Source: Kofleriaceae bacterium
GTDB taxonomy: Bacteria; Myxococcota_A; Polyangia; Haliangiales; Haliangiaceae
DNA length: 64,000 bases
Direction of reading: 5' to 3'
Assembly: GCA_020633495.1 (NCBI GenBank)
Contig: JACKDR010000034.1
Span: 1-64,000 of the forward strand
Shown here: one piece after another, positions 1-8,393 of the stretch
Numbering within the stretch: the first letter of the stretch is position 1
How the letters are laid out: each line of letters opens with the position of its first letter
The notes under the pieces: generated by a model
What the model was told of the DNA's origin: nothing
Databases searched by the model: none
The model's input: only the letters and a program-made list of their open reading frames with translations
Made by a program: the position numbers and the translations under genes

Positions 1-71
1 GCCCTGACCGGCGCCCAGACCCGTTCGCTCAGCGGCGCCGCGTCCACCAGCACGCCGCCTCCGCCGCGCAC
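1..71 (-). CDS. Possible partial CDS running off the left edge
   Basis: On the minus strand one frame is open from a stop near 110 to the window edge and reads like ordinary protein: CEGC followed by VRRLVRGGGGVLVDAAPLS. The CxxC pair could be a metal ligand. The only in-frame start I see is GTG at 71-69, which would leave the CxxC outside the protein, so the 5' end may be damaged or the reading may be chance. The gene would lie downstream of the DUF3396 gene on the same strand. No function is proposed. Confidence 0.22.
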   Translation of the reverse strand, partial: MRGGGGVLVDAAPLSERVWAPVR

Positions 72-120
72 AAGTCGGCGGACGCAGCCCTCGCATGGCC
101 AGCGGAACGTTGCCTAACGG

Positions 121-993
121 TTAGGTGCGTGCAGAGCGGGTGGGCGGCAAGAGCGGAGCCGCGAGCTCGGTAAACGCCAGCTGCTGCCGCTGCGCATCCT
201 GCGCCATCGCGGTGGCCAGGGTGGTCGTCAGCTGAAAGTAGAACCCCCGGCCAACCTCCTCGACGACGGCAGGGTGCACGGCATCTTCGATCCGGGCGCG
301 CCCACCAAGGGCCTGGACGTGTGCATGCGACAACAACGTCCCCCACCGAGGAAATCGCACATACCGAGTTACGAGCTCGCGGTCGACGCTCACCATCCGC
401 TCGAGCTGGGCAGGCGCGGGATGTTGCGGAACACCGTCTGCGATCACATTCACGCCGCTGATGTCGATCAGGACGCCGGGGTCGCTCATCACGGGCACGA
501 CACCGTGGTAGGCACCAACTCGGTCGGCCAGCTCGAGCATCCCCTTCACCCACCCGTCGGACTCCCCTGGTGCTGACAGGTCGAGCGGTCGGCGGCCGTA
601 TGTCCTCAGGTCCTCGGAATCGATCGACGGTCGCGTGCAGACCGAGAGCTGCGCGTATCCGCCGACGGTCGCCTTCGAGGTGGCGAGCGACACCTGCCAC
701 AGGTCAGGGTGGATCAGGACCTCTCGAAGAACCTGAGATCGCTCGCCAAGGGAGATGGTGCCTGCTGGCCGCGGAAAGGGCCGACCAGGGATTGCCTGCG
801 TCACGAGGTAGCGCAGCGGCTGAGGCCAGAGCGACGACAGGAAGCTGTCCTCGTACGCGGCCACGTCCTCGGCGCTGAGCGCACGAGGCTCGACGTGGAA
901 CACGATCCCGACGGCAGTAGCCGGCGCTGGCGGTCGAGCCTTCTTCCGAGCACCACCGGCGGCCTTCCAAGCCGCCCTCGCGGACGACGTCAT
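121..993 (-). CDS. DUF3396 / type VI immunity family protein
   Basis: The 290-residue protein has no signal peptide or membrane segment. After a Lys/Arg/Pro-rich start (residues 1-25) it resembles the DUF3396 (TsiV-type) family, whose characterised members protect against type VI nuclease toxins. The supporting features are the C-terminal run from RFPRWGTLLSHAHVQALGG, the following RIEDAVHPAVV segment, and the GFYFQL strand. The ATG at 993 directly follows the TAG of a short upstream frame, which suggests coupling. No VRR-NUC or other recognisable toxin is visible beside it. Family assignment is from memory of the conserved pattern and the immunity role is inferred from the family. Confidence 0.7.
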   Translation of the reverse strand: MTSSARAAWKAAGGARKKARPPAPATAVGIVFHVEPRALSAEDVAAYEDSFLSSLWPQPLRYLVTQAIPGRPFPRPAGTISLGERSQVLREVLIHPDLWQVSLATSKATVGGYAQLSVCTRPSIDSEDLRTYGRRPLDLSAPGESDGWVKGMLELADRVGAYHGVVPVMSDPGVLIDISGVNVIADGVPQHPAPAQLERMVSVDRELVTRYVRFPRWGTLLSHAHVQALGGRARIEDAVHPAVVEEVGRGFYFQLTTTLATAMAQDAQRQQLAFTELAAPLLPPTRSART

Positions 994-1098
994 CTACGAC
1001 TCGGCTTCGGACGGGATCGAGACATCGATCGCCATCGCCCGGTGACAGGACTCGTAGGTCTCGACCGATCGGGACAACTCGAGCGTCTCCTTGTCCAT
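994..1098 (-). CDS. Short ORF upstream of the DUF3396 gene
   Basis: A 34-residue frame starts at ATG 1098 and stops at TAG 996-994, immediately before the ATG of the DUF3396 gene. Its sequence (MDKETLELSRSVETYESC, then a short acidic tail) looks like real protein. A GTG at 1161 would extend it in frame to 55 residues with a basic helix-like start. It could be a small partner gene, or the 3' remnant of a longer toxin gene whose 5' part is lost. I do not recognise it. Confidence 0.35.
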   Translation of the reverse strand: MDKETLELSRSVETYESCHRAMAIDVSIPSEAES

Positions 1099-1304
1099 GA
1101 CACGCACTCTTCGAAGCAGGCGAAGCGCCTTTCGAACCTCGACTTGCCCTTGTCGTTGCACGTGCTCGGCCAGGCTGCACGCAGTCTAGCCGCCGAGCGC
1201 CGCTGGAACCAGAGGCGACCACGAAGTGCTCGCACGGCACGAGCAGGGGATCGCAGCGGCGTCGATGCCGACGCCTCACCGCCGCGAGCTGCTAGGCTGC
1301 GCGC

Positions 1305-2075
1305 GTGCACCCGTTGCTCGACTCCGACGACATCAGCGTCGAACGCGTCGACGGCAAGTGGCGATACACGCGCAGCATGGTCGAGCCGACCTGCGTCTAC
1401 ACCCAGGAGTCCGAGCAGACCGACGAGCAGGTCCTGGCCGATGGCCCGCCGTCGTTGCCCAGCGGCCAGCTCGAGCGCATCGCCCGCGAGCTCGGCAGGG
1501 AGCCGCTCGACATGCCGTGGTATCGCGACCGGCTGCTCCGCGAGCGGATCGCCGGCGACGATCTCGAGGGCGTACGAGCGCTGCTCGACGCCCCGGCGGC
1601 GGAGCTGCTGACGCTCGCGATCGAGGCCAGGGCCTGGCGGGTGGCCGCCGAGCTCGTGGAACGCGGGGCCACGCTGGTCGCGCCGCCGAGATCCAAGGTG
1701 AGCCCGATCGACTTCCTGGTCGCCAGGCTCGACGACGGCGGGGTCAGGCTCCTCGACCTGATCGACCTCGCGCCGCTCGACGGCTTGCTGCGCCTGGCCC
1801 GCACCCCGGGGGTCGCGCGCAAGCTGATCGCGCTCGGCACCGAGGTCGAGGCGTGCGGCCCCGCGGGCCACACGATGATCGGCCCCGAGCTCGGCGTCGC
1901 GACGCCGCTCATGGTCGCGGTCGTGCTGGAGCGGTTCGCCGTGGCGGAGGCGCTGCTCGAAGCCGGGGCGAGTCTGGAGACGCGCGACGCCCACGGTCGC
2001 ACGCCGCTCGAGTTCGCGTCCTGGTGGGGCCGGGAGTCGTCGATCGCCTGGTTGAGGGAGCGCACGTCCGGTTGA
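1305..2075 (+). CDS. Ankyrin-repeat protein
   Basis: The 256-residue cytoplasmic-looking protein starts at GTG 1305. Its C-terminal half carries degenerate ankyrin repeats. The clearest is near residues 205-250: TPLMVAVVLERFAVAEALLEAG, followed by the hallmark TRDAHGRTPLEFASWWG pattern (split here for length). Ankyrin repeats mediate protein-protein binding. The N-terminal 60 residues have no recognisable domain. It stands alone, transcribed away from the DUF3396 gene and converging with the gene at 2157-2546. The binding partner is unknown. Confidence 0.8.
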   Translation: MHPLLDSDDISVERVDGKWRYTRSMVEPTCVYTQESEQTDEQVLADGPPSLPSGQLERIARELGREPLDMPWYRDRLLRERIAGDDLEGVRALLDAPAAELLTLAIEARAWRVAAELVERGATLVAPPRSKVSPIDFLVARLDDGGVRLLDLIDLAPLDGLLRLARTPGVARKLIALGTEVEACGPAGHTMIGPELGVATPLMVAVVLERFAVAEALLEAGASLETRDAHGRTPLEFASWWGRESSIAWLRERTSG

Positions 2076-2156
2076 CGTGACTCGCGAGCGGCGAAGCCTG
2101 CCGGCGTCGGGCGAGGTCCTCCGGCAGCGGCTCGCGCCGCCACGTCGTCGGCCACG

Positions 2157-2546
2157 TCAGATGTTGCAGTCGAACAGCGTGACCCGGGGCGCGTCGAGCC
2201 GCACGGTGGCGCCGACGGGGGCGGGATAGCCGAACGCCTCGAGCATGACGAAGCTGGGGCCCAGGCGCAGGTCGAGGCCGCCCTCCTCGTGCCAGGCCAG
2301 GACGGTGGCCCACAGGACGGCGCCGCCGTCCGGACGCGGCTCGATCGCGTGTGGTCGCGCCTCGACCTCCACGATGTCCTGGTTCCACCGGAACGTGTGG
2401 CCGAAGCTGAACTCGATGGCGCGCGTCGCGCCGACCACGGGCGCGGGACCGCTCCAGAACGCCGTGAACTGCCCGAGCTCGGAGCGCACCTCGACCCGCG
2501 GCTCGGGCAAGGAGGGATCCTCGATCGCCACGATCTCGATCATCAT
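2157..2546 (-). CDS. Hypothetical protein, 129 residues
   Basis: This compact, probably soluble beta-rich protein is unrecognised. It alternates short strands (IEIVAIEDPSL, VEVRSELGQFTAFW, IEFSFGHTFRW) and ends in FDCNI. There is no signal peptide. ATG-ATG at the start leaves the exact start uncertain by one codon. It lies 75 bp from the next minus-strand gene at 2621-2899, so the two could be co-transcribed. Confidence 0.6.
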   Translation of the reverse strand: MMIEIVAIEDPSLPEPRVEVRSELGQFTAFWSGPAPVVGATRAIEFSFGHTFRWNQDIVEVEARPHAIEPRPDGGAVLWATVLAWHEEGGLDLRLGPSFVMLEAFGYPAPVGATVRLDAPRVTLFDCNI

Positions 2547-2620
2547 CGGGTCACCTCGGTCACCGGGCCATTCTGCGTCAGGGTCTGGACGCCTGCCACG
2601 CTGATCCGCAGGCCGTGGGG

Positions 2621-2899
2621 TCAGTAGTCGGCGAGGTCGGCGATCAGGTTGCGCCAGCGATCGAGGTCGTCCTCGGTGGCGCCGGGGACGCGCTCGAGGG
2701 CGGGAGGGTCGTCCGGGGTGCCGTCGTCGCAGAAGTACTCGGCGAGGCCGTGCTCGGCCGGGTGTCCGTCGCCGGCGATGGCCATGAAGCCGGCGATGGC
2801 GGCCTGCGCGGCCGCGGTCTCCTTGGTCTCATCGCCCTGCGCGGCTGCGAGCGCGGCGACCAGGGTGTCCGCGACGGATCGGTAGCGGTCGTCTCTCAT
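2621..2899 (-). CDS. Hypothetical protein, 92 residues
   Basis: A small acidic protein of unknown function. The first half is Ala-rich and probably helical (VADTLVAALAAAQGDETKE). The second half is Asp/Pro-rich and ends with a helix containing DDLDRWRNLIADLADY. There is no membrane segment. It sits upstream of the gene at 2157-2546 on the same strand. Coding bias and absence of a plausible alternative frame support it as a gene. Confidence 0.55.
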   Translation of the reverse strand: MRDDRYRSVADTLVAALAAAQGDETKETAAAQAAIAGFMAIAGDGHPAEHGLAEYFCDDGTPDDPPALERVPGATEDDLDRWRNLIADLADY

Positions 2900-3003
2900 C
2901 CGACGAGGCTAGCAAGGCGACGGCGGGGCCGACCACCGGTGCGGCCTCCTTGGAATCATGGTCGGGTTTGGGGCGACGACGGGGTCTGCGCTACGCTCGG
3001 CCG

Positions 3004-3907
3004 GTGGACCACCTGGATCTGTTCGGCGAGCTGACGGTCGACGAGCTGGAGCCGTGGCTGCGGCAGGCGGCCGATCCGGACGCGCTGCGCGAGTCGGCGC
3101 TGTGGGTCGACGACGTCGGCGACGTCGCGGGTGACGAGGTCGCGGCGGTGCTCGCGCGGTTCGGCATCGAGCCGGCGCGCGAGATGCGGCCGGCGGTGGC
3201 GGACGTGGGCGACGAGACGGGGGCGCTGGTGGCGGTGGCGGCGCTGGCGGCGGGGGTCAGGTTCGGGATGCGCGGCCGGGTGTTCGTGATGCCGATCGGC
3301 GAGGCGGTGGCGCCGGTGGAGGTCCGCTTCGAGCGTGGTCGCTGCGCGGTGGCGCGGATCGCGCTCGAGGCGTTCGTGGCCGCTGCGGAGGCGTTCGACC
3401 GGGGCGCGCCGCTGCCCGCACCGCGGGCGAAGCGGGCCGGCGCGAAGCGCGGCGCGAAGGCGGGCGCCGCGGGCGGGTCCGGCAGCGCCGGCGAGGCGGT
3501 CGGGCCGATCACGATCCGCCGGTTGACGGCGGCGCAGTACGACCGGGAGCTGCCGCGCCGCCGCGCCGCCGCGCCTGGCCGCCGGCCGGGGCGTTTCCCG
3601 AGGGCACGAGTTCGCGGCCGGCGCCGGACGGTGGCTTCCTCGGGGTCACGCGGGACCGCGAGGTCTGGATCTGGTTCGACGGCCGCGCGGTCCGCGTCGA
3701 GGGGCTGGTGGCCGCGGGCCCGCTGCAGACCGAGGTGGGGCCCGACGCGTGGTGGGTGGTGCGCGACGACGGCGCGCTGGTCCGGGTCGATCCGGCGACG
3801 GCCACGTGCGAGGCGGTGGCGTCGCCGCCGCTCTACGATGTCTGCCTCGGGCCGCCGGGGCGGCTGGTCACGATGGGCCGCGACGCGGCGCTGCGGCTGG
3901 TCCCCGC
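3004..3907 (+). pseudogene. Frameshifted unknown gene
   Basis: From GTG 3004 (VDHLDLFGELTVDELEPW) one frame reads as a normal acidic/Ala-rich protein with a Lys/Ala/Gly linker near 3430-3490. It degenerates into Arg/Pro translation after about 3560. From about 3570 a second frame takes over (AFPEGTSSRPAPDGGFLGVT, then EVWIWFDGRAVRVEGL) and continues to about 3905 with strand-turn repeats resembling a beta-propeller. The shift lies in a run of CGCCGCCGC repeats, so it may be a sequencing indel. Beyond 3907 the second frame enters an inverted-repeat element and stays open to a TGA at 4211 without protein-like character. The natural 3' end therefore appears replaced. Function unknown. Confidence 0.55.
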
Positions 3908-4082
3908 CCCCTCGACTGCGGGGTCGGTGCTGCGCACCTCCCCCTCCGCTCGGGGTGAGTGCGGTCAGGCCCGAACCCGCCGTCAGCCGATCGCTGCGCC
4001 ACGCGAGATCAGCGGCTCGGCCCAGCTGTTCGTTAGGAGCGAAGGGGGAGCGGCGGAGCCGCGACCCCGAAGTCGAGGGGGC
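3907..4082. repeat. Long inverted-repeat element, arms about 46 bp
   Basis: The left arm (about 3907-3953) and right arm (about 4036-4082) are near-perfect reverse complements. They share blocks such as CCCTCGACT, CGGGGTCG and CTCCCCCT, and surround an 82-bp centre. A further partial copy of the left arm lies at about 4131-4185 (CTCGACTGCG through CTCCGCTCGG and GTGAG). There is no T run as expected for a terminator. It looks like a dispersed palindromic (REP- or MITE-like) element sitting over the end of the preceding gene. Confidence 0.6.
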
Positions 4083-4300
4083 CGCGCCGAGACGTTCTGC
4101 CATCACCGACAGCGTTCCGACCGCGGCCCGCCGCCTCGACTGCGCCCTCGCGCCTTCGCCGCTCGGGCTCCGCTCGGCGTGAGCGACGCGTGCGGCGCGA
4201 CCCGGTCGTGAGACGCGCCGTGGACGAAGACGTCGTCGCCCGGGCCGGTCGCGCAGCGACGATGGCGTATCCTGCGCGGGCCACGTCCACCACCGCGGTC

Positions 4301-5116
4301 ATGAAGCCCCAGGAGTCGCTGTTCGCCGTCCCGAAGATGGACTGTCCGTCCGAGGAGCGGATGATCCGCGTCGCGCTCGACGGGGTCGCGGGGGTGGGCG
4401 CGATCGTCTGTGATCTGGCGGGGCGACGGGTCCGGGTGCGTCACGACGGCGGCGCGGCGGAGATCGCGGCGCGGCTCGACGGGCTGGGGCTGGGCGCGAC
4501 GCTGATCGAGACCGCCGAGGTCGGCGACGGGGCCGGGGCCGGCGACGACGACGGCGCGGTCGACGACCCGGTGCGCGAGGCGCGGACGCTGCGGCTGGTC
4601 CTGGCGATCAACGCGGTGATGTTCGTCGCGGAGCTGGTGACGGCGTGGTTCGCGCAGTCGGCGGGGCTGCTCGCCGACTCGCTCGACATGTTCGCCGACG
4701 CGGCGGTCTACGGGCTGGCGCTGTACGCGGTGGGGCGCGCGGCGCGGGCGCGGGTGAGGACCGCGCACGTCGCCGGCTGGCTGCAGGCGGTGCTCGCGGT
4801 GGGGGCGCTGGTCGAGGTGGTGCGGCGCTTCGTGGCGGGCAGCGAGCCCGAGCCGCCGCTGATCATGGCGGTCGCCAGCGTCGCGCTGGTCGCCAACGTG
4901 GTGTGTCTGTGGCTGGTGTCGCGGCACAAGGCCGGCGGCGCGCACATGAAGGCGAGCGTCATCTTCTCGACCAACGACGTGATCGCGAACCTCGGGGTCA
5001 TCGGCGCCGGCGCGCTGGTGGGGTGGACCGGGTCGCGCTACCCGGACCTGGTGATCGGCGGGGTCATCGCCGGGGTCGTGCTGCTGGGCGCGCGCCGGAT
5101 CCTGCGGCTGCGCTGA
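4301..5116 (+). CDS. Cation transporter (CDF family) with HMA-like N-terminal domain
   Basis: This 271-residue protein starts at ATG 4301; an earlier ATG at 4262 gives only low-complexity sequence. Residues 1-75 form a ferredoxin-like metal-binding domain with the motif MDCPSEE, with one Cys in place of the CxxC of classical HMA domains. After an acidic Gly/Asp linker there are about six membrane helices. TM2 carries the CDF metal site (LADSLDMFADA) and TM5 has HMKASVIFSTNDVIANLG. CDF proteins export divalent metals such as Zn, Co or Cd by proton exchange. The usual C-terminal cytosolic domain is absent, so the N-terminal domain may substitute for it. The metal cannot be told from sequence. 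Confidence 0.85.
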   Translation: MKPQESLFAVPKMDCPSEERMIRVALDGVAGVGAIVCDLAGRRVRVRHDGGAAEIAARLDGLGLGATLIETAEVGDGAGAGDDDGAVDDPVREARTLRLVLAINAVMFVAELVTAWFAQSAGLLADSLDMFADAAVYGLALYAVGRAARARVRTAHVAGWLQAVLAVGALVEVVRRFVAGSEPEPPLIMAVASVALVANVVCLWLVSRHKAGGAHMKASVIFSTNDVIANLGVIGAGALVGWTGSRYPDLVIGGVIAGVVLLGARRILRLR

Positions 5117-5302
5117 CCGGCGCGGCCCGCGCGGCCCGCGCGGCCAGGTGGCGGGGCCTGCGGGAGTGCGCGCCCCAGCGTCGGGGGTCCCGGGCCCGAT
5201 CGCGCGACGCGGCGGGCGCCAACGGCGCGAAACCCGCGCGGCCCGGCGGTGGCGCGGTGGTTGCACCGGCAGGGATCCGCGGACCGCCGCCCGCGCGACG
5301 TG

Positions 5303-5903
5303 ATGACAGACAGCCCCGGCGACAGACGCATGCGCCTCGGTCCGTACGTGCTCGGCGAGCTGCTGGCGCGCGGCGCGACCGCGGCGGTGTTCGGCGCGCA
5401 GCGCAGCGGCCCCGCCGGCTTCGTCATGGAGGTCGCGGTCAAGACGCTGCACGGCGACGCGCTGCGGTCGATCGCGCACGTCCGCGATCTGGTGCTCGAG
5501 GCCCGCGCGGCGGCCAACGTCGTGCACCCGGGGATCGCGCAGGTCCACGCCCTGGTCGACGAGGGGGACCGGCCGCTGCTGGTGATGGAACGGGTCCGCG
5601 GCTGGACGCTGCGCGCGGTGCGCGCGACCGCGGCGCTGACCGGTCAGCCGGTCGCGCCCGAGGTCGCGGTGGCGCTGATCCGCGCCGCGGCGCGCGCCGC
5701 CCACGCTATCCACGACGGCGGCGTGGTCCACCGCGATCTGAGCCCGGACAACCTGCTGGTGTCGCGCGACGGCCACGTCAAGGTGATCGACTTCGGCGCC
5801 GCGGCCTGGGAGCTGACCGAGCGGGTGCGCGCGCGGCCGCCGCCCGCGCTCGACGCGACCTACGCCGCGCCCGAGGTGTCGCTGGGGCTGCGCGTCGATC
5901 CGC
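5303..5903 (+). pseudogene. Ser/Thr protein kinase, 5' fragment (split by IS)
   Basis: This is the N-terminal two thirds of a Hanks-type kinase. It has a degenerate glycine loop (LLARGATAAVFG), the ATP-anchoring Lys in VAVKTL near residue 47, the catalytic loop HRDLSPDN near 143, DFG (VIDFGAA) near 163 and AAPEV near 190. It ends at RVDP where an IS21-family element begins. Joining base 5903 to 8394 gives RVDP-PCDVYTLGAVL in frame, the expected subdomain IX. The chosen ATG (MTDSPGDRR) follows about 185 bp of non-coding sequence; a second ATG at 5330 is possible. As it stands the frame continues about 23 codons into the IS and stops at 5971, so the product should be inactive. Confidence 0.9.
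5898..5903 (+). repeat. Target-site duplication, left copy (ATCCGC)
   Basis: ATCCGC directly precedes the left IS end and is repeated exactly at 8388-8393 after the right end. A 6-bp duplication lies within the range known for IS21-family transposition. It fixes the element boundaries at 5904 and 8387. Confidence 0.9.
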
Positions 5904-5950
5904 TGCTGAGCGACAACTACATCTCCCCAGCGACGACAGTTACGTCGCCC
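5904..5950 (+). repeat. IS21 left terminal repeats
   Basis: Contains the outer terminal repeat (CGACAACTACATCTCCCC at 5911-5928) and an inner diverged copy (CGACGACAGTTACGTCGCCCC, about 5931-5951, split as CGACGACAG and TTACGTCGCCCC). These are the presumed IstA binding sites. The inner copy differs from the right-end copies at several positions. Confidence 0.8.
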
Positions 5951-6013
5951 CATCCGGCCCGCACGTCCTGACAGGAACGTGGCCCCGCCGATCGCCCGTC
6001 CGACGATCCGGGG

Positions 6014-7525
6014 ATGCGGCCAGTCAGCGACGCGCAAGTAAGGAAGCTGATGGAGGAGATGACCAAACACGGCAAGCTCGGCCAGGCCGCCATGAAGGCG
6101 GACATGGACCGCAAGACGGCGCGCAAGTACGTCGCCGCCGGCAAGCTGCCGTCGGAGATGAAGGCTCCGCGCGACTGGCGGACACGGCCTGATCCGTTCG
6201 TCGAACACTGGCCAGATGTACAGGCGCGACTCGAGGAGACGCCGGAGCTCGAGGCGCGAGACGCTGTTCGAGATGCTGTGCGAGGAGCGCCCCGACCGCT
6301 ACGCCGACGGACAGCTCCGCACGCTGCAGCGCCGGGTGAAGGCGTGGCGTGCGGCGCACGGGCCGGAGCGGGAGGTCGTGCTCGGCCAGCGGCACCGCGC
6401 CGGTGAGGCGGCGCAGACCGACTTCACGACCACCGCCGAGCTCGGCGTGACGATCGCCGGCCAGGCGTTCGTGCACCTGCTCTGCGTGCTCGTGCTGCCG
6501 TACTCGAACTGGCAGTGGGCGACGGTGTGCCTGTCGGAGTCGCTGGCGGCGCTGCGCCGGGGCGTGCAGCGTGCGCTGTTCCAGCTCGGCCGCGTGCCGC
6601 GCCACCACCAGACCGACAACTCGACGGCGGCGACGCACCGGATCCCCCGACGGCGACAAGGGCTTCGTCGACGGCCGCAGGCGACCGTTCAACGACGGCT
6701 ACCTCGCGATGATGCGGCACTTCAGGATGACGCCGCGGACGACCGAAGTCGGAGCCAAGGAGCAAGAACGGCGACGTCGAAGCGGGCCACCGCGCGCTCA
6801 AGCGGCGCCTCGAGCAGGCGCTACTGATCCGGGGCAGTCGCGACTTCGCCGACCGCGACGCGTGGCAGGCGTTCGTCGACGAGCAGCTGCGCAAGGCCAA
6901 CCGGCGGCGAGGGCCGCGCGTCGGCGAGGAGCTCGCCGCAATGCGCCCGCTCGACGTCGGGCGGCTGCCCGAGTTCGTCGAGGACACCGCGGTCGTCAGC
7001 GAATGGAGCACGATCCGGATCTGCAAGAACGCGTACTCGGTGCCGTCGCGTCTGATCGGCGAGGCGCTGCGCGTCCATCTCTACGAGGACCGCATCGAGG
7101 CGTACTTCGGCGACCAGCTCGAGCTCGCGTGCGAGCGCCTGCGCGGCCGCAACGGGCACCGCATCGACTACCGCCACGTGATCTGGTCGCTCGTCCGCAA
7201 GCCCGGCGGGTTCGCGCGCTACGTCTACCGCGAGGAGATGTTCCCGTCGGTGGTGTTCCGCCGGGCGTACGACGCGATCCAGACGCCGCACCATGGCACC
7301 GCCGGCGACCTCGAGTACCTGCGGATCCTCTACCTCGCCGCGAGCACGATGCAGGTCGACGTCGAGGCCGCGCTCGTCGCGCTGTTCGACCAGGCCGAGC
7401 CGATCACCGCCGACCGGGTCAAGGAGCTGGTCGGGCGCGCCGCGACGCCAGCGATCCCCGACCTCGTCGCACCGACGGTCGATCTGCTCGCGTACGACCA
7501 GCTCCTGACGGAGGTGGCGGCATGA
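6014..7525 (+). pseudogene. istA: IstA transposase, frameshifted
   Basis: IstA is the DDE transposase of IS21 elements. About 500 codons are present, the usual length, but spread over three reading-frame changes. The N-terminal helix-turn-helix (QVRKLMEEMTKHGKLGQAAM) is in the frame from ATG 6014. An extra base near 6255 shifts to the frame with QTDFTT, the first catalytic Asp. A C5 run near 6648 shifts again after the second Asp (QTDNSTAAT). A third extra base near 6768 restores the frame before DVEAGHRALKRRLEQ, which carries the catalytic Glu. From there it is intact to TGA 7525. The three +1 changes sum to zero, which fits one original frame hit by insertions or by assembly errors. Confidence 0.85.
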
Positions 7526-8351
7526 CGACGATCACCGCCGACGCGCCCGTGGCGATGCTCCTGCGCGTCCTCAAGCTGCCCACCATCGCGCGTCACGCCG
7601 ACAGGATCGCCGCGATCGCCGAGCGGGACGGCTGGACGTTCGGCCACTACCTCCGCCACCTGATCGTGCTCGAGCTCGAGGAGCGCAAGCGCCGGCGGAT
7701 CGAGCGCAACCAGCGCGACTCCGACCTGCCCGGCGAGAAGACCCTGGCCACGCTCGATCGCAGGCGCCCCCGCCCGCCGTGGCGAAGCTCCTGCCGACCC
7801 TGTGCGAGGGTGCGTTCCTCGACCGCGGCGACAACGTGCTCCTGTTCGGTCTGCCCGGCCGCGGCAAGACCCACGTCGTGTGCGCGATCGGCCACGAGCT
7901 GATCCGCCGCGGCCACCGCGTCCTGTTCACCCCGACCTACGCGCTCGTGCAGCGCCTCCTCGCCGCCAAGCGCGACCTCCGACTGGAGAAGGAGCTCGAC
8001 ACCATCGACCACTTCGACGCCGTGATCCTCGACGACATCGGCTACGTCCAGCAGAACCGCGACGAGATGGAGGTCCTGTTCACCTTCCTCGCCGCCCGCT
8101 ACGAGCGTCGCAGCGTCCTCATCACCAGTAACCTCGTGTTCAGCGAGTGGAACCGGATCTTCAAGGACCCGATGACCACCGCCGCCGCGATCGACCGCCT
8201 CGTCCACCACGCCACGATCCTCGAGATGGCCGGACCCTCGATCCGCGCCGAGGAAGCCCGCAAGGAGGCCACCACCGCACTGACGACAACTACCTCGACG
8301 ACAACTACCCCTGAGCCTCAACCCTCAACCATGGAGGTTGGGGAGATGTAG
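7522..8351 (+). pseudogene. istB: IstB helper ATPase, frameshifted
   Basis: IstB is the AAA+ ATPase that assists IstA. ATG 7522 overlaps the istA stop as ATGA. The first frame gives the N-terminal helical part (LKLPTIARHADRIAAIAERD) up to KTLATLDR. A shift in a C-rich stretch near 7765-7785 moves to the frame with LLPTLCEGAF. The second frame has Walker A GLPGRGKTH, Walker B DAVILDDIGY and a sensor-1-like SVLITSNL. The C-terminal tail reads through the right-end repeats as a Thr-rich stretch, so the true stop of the ancestral protein may be slightly upstream. About 275 codons in total, close to the family norm. Confidence 0.85.
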
Positions 8352-8387
8352 TTGTCGTCGCGGGGAGAATGTAGTTGACGCCATCCA
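8330..8387 (-). repeat. IS21 right terminal repeats
   Basis: Contains GGGGAGATGTAGTTGTCGTCG and, after it, GGGGAGAATGTAGTTGACG, which are two copies of the unit found inverted at the left end. Just upstream (about 8281-8312) the short direct repeat GACGACAACTACC occurs twice in the opposite orientation, inside the istB 3' end. Confidence 0.8.
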
Positions 8388-8393
8388 ATCCGC
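8388..8393 (+). repeat. Target-site duplication, right copy (ATCCGC)
   Basis: Exact copy of 5898-5903 directly after the right IS end. Deleting the element plus one copy gives an uninterrupted kinase reading frame. Confidence 0.9.

Larger units (their letters stand above)
5904..8387 (+). mobile_element. IS21-family insertion sequence, 2,484 bp
   Basis: The element begins TGCTGAGCGACAACTACAT and, read from the other strand, begins TGGATGGCGTCAACTACAT. These terminal repeats share TG, GCG and CAACTACAT and have the TG...CA ends typical of IS21. Each end has a second copy of the internal unit (CTCCCC then GCGACGACA and TTAC or CTAC) about 20 bp further in, matching the multiple terminal repeats known for the family. 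It encodes istA and istB in the usual order with an ATGA overlap. It is flanked by 6-bp direct repeats and disrupts a kinase gene. Both genes carry frameshifts, so this copy is probably not autonomous unless those are sequencing errors. Confidence 0.95.

Noticed and set aside
3907..4082. Inverted repeat as a transcription terminator
   Set aside because: Arms are 46 bp with an 82-bp loop and no T tract follows, unlike an intrinsic terminator.
6014..7525. Programmed frameshift in istA
   Set aside because: The three shifts are not at a slippery heptamer, IS21 transposases are not known to use frameshifting, and the shifts lie inside conserved catalytic blocks.
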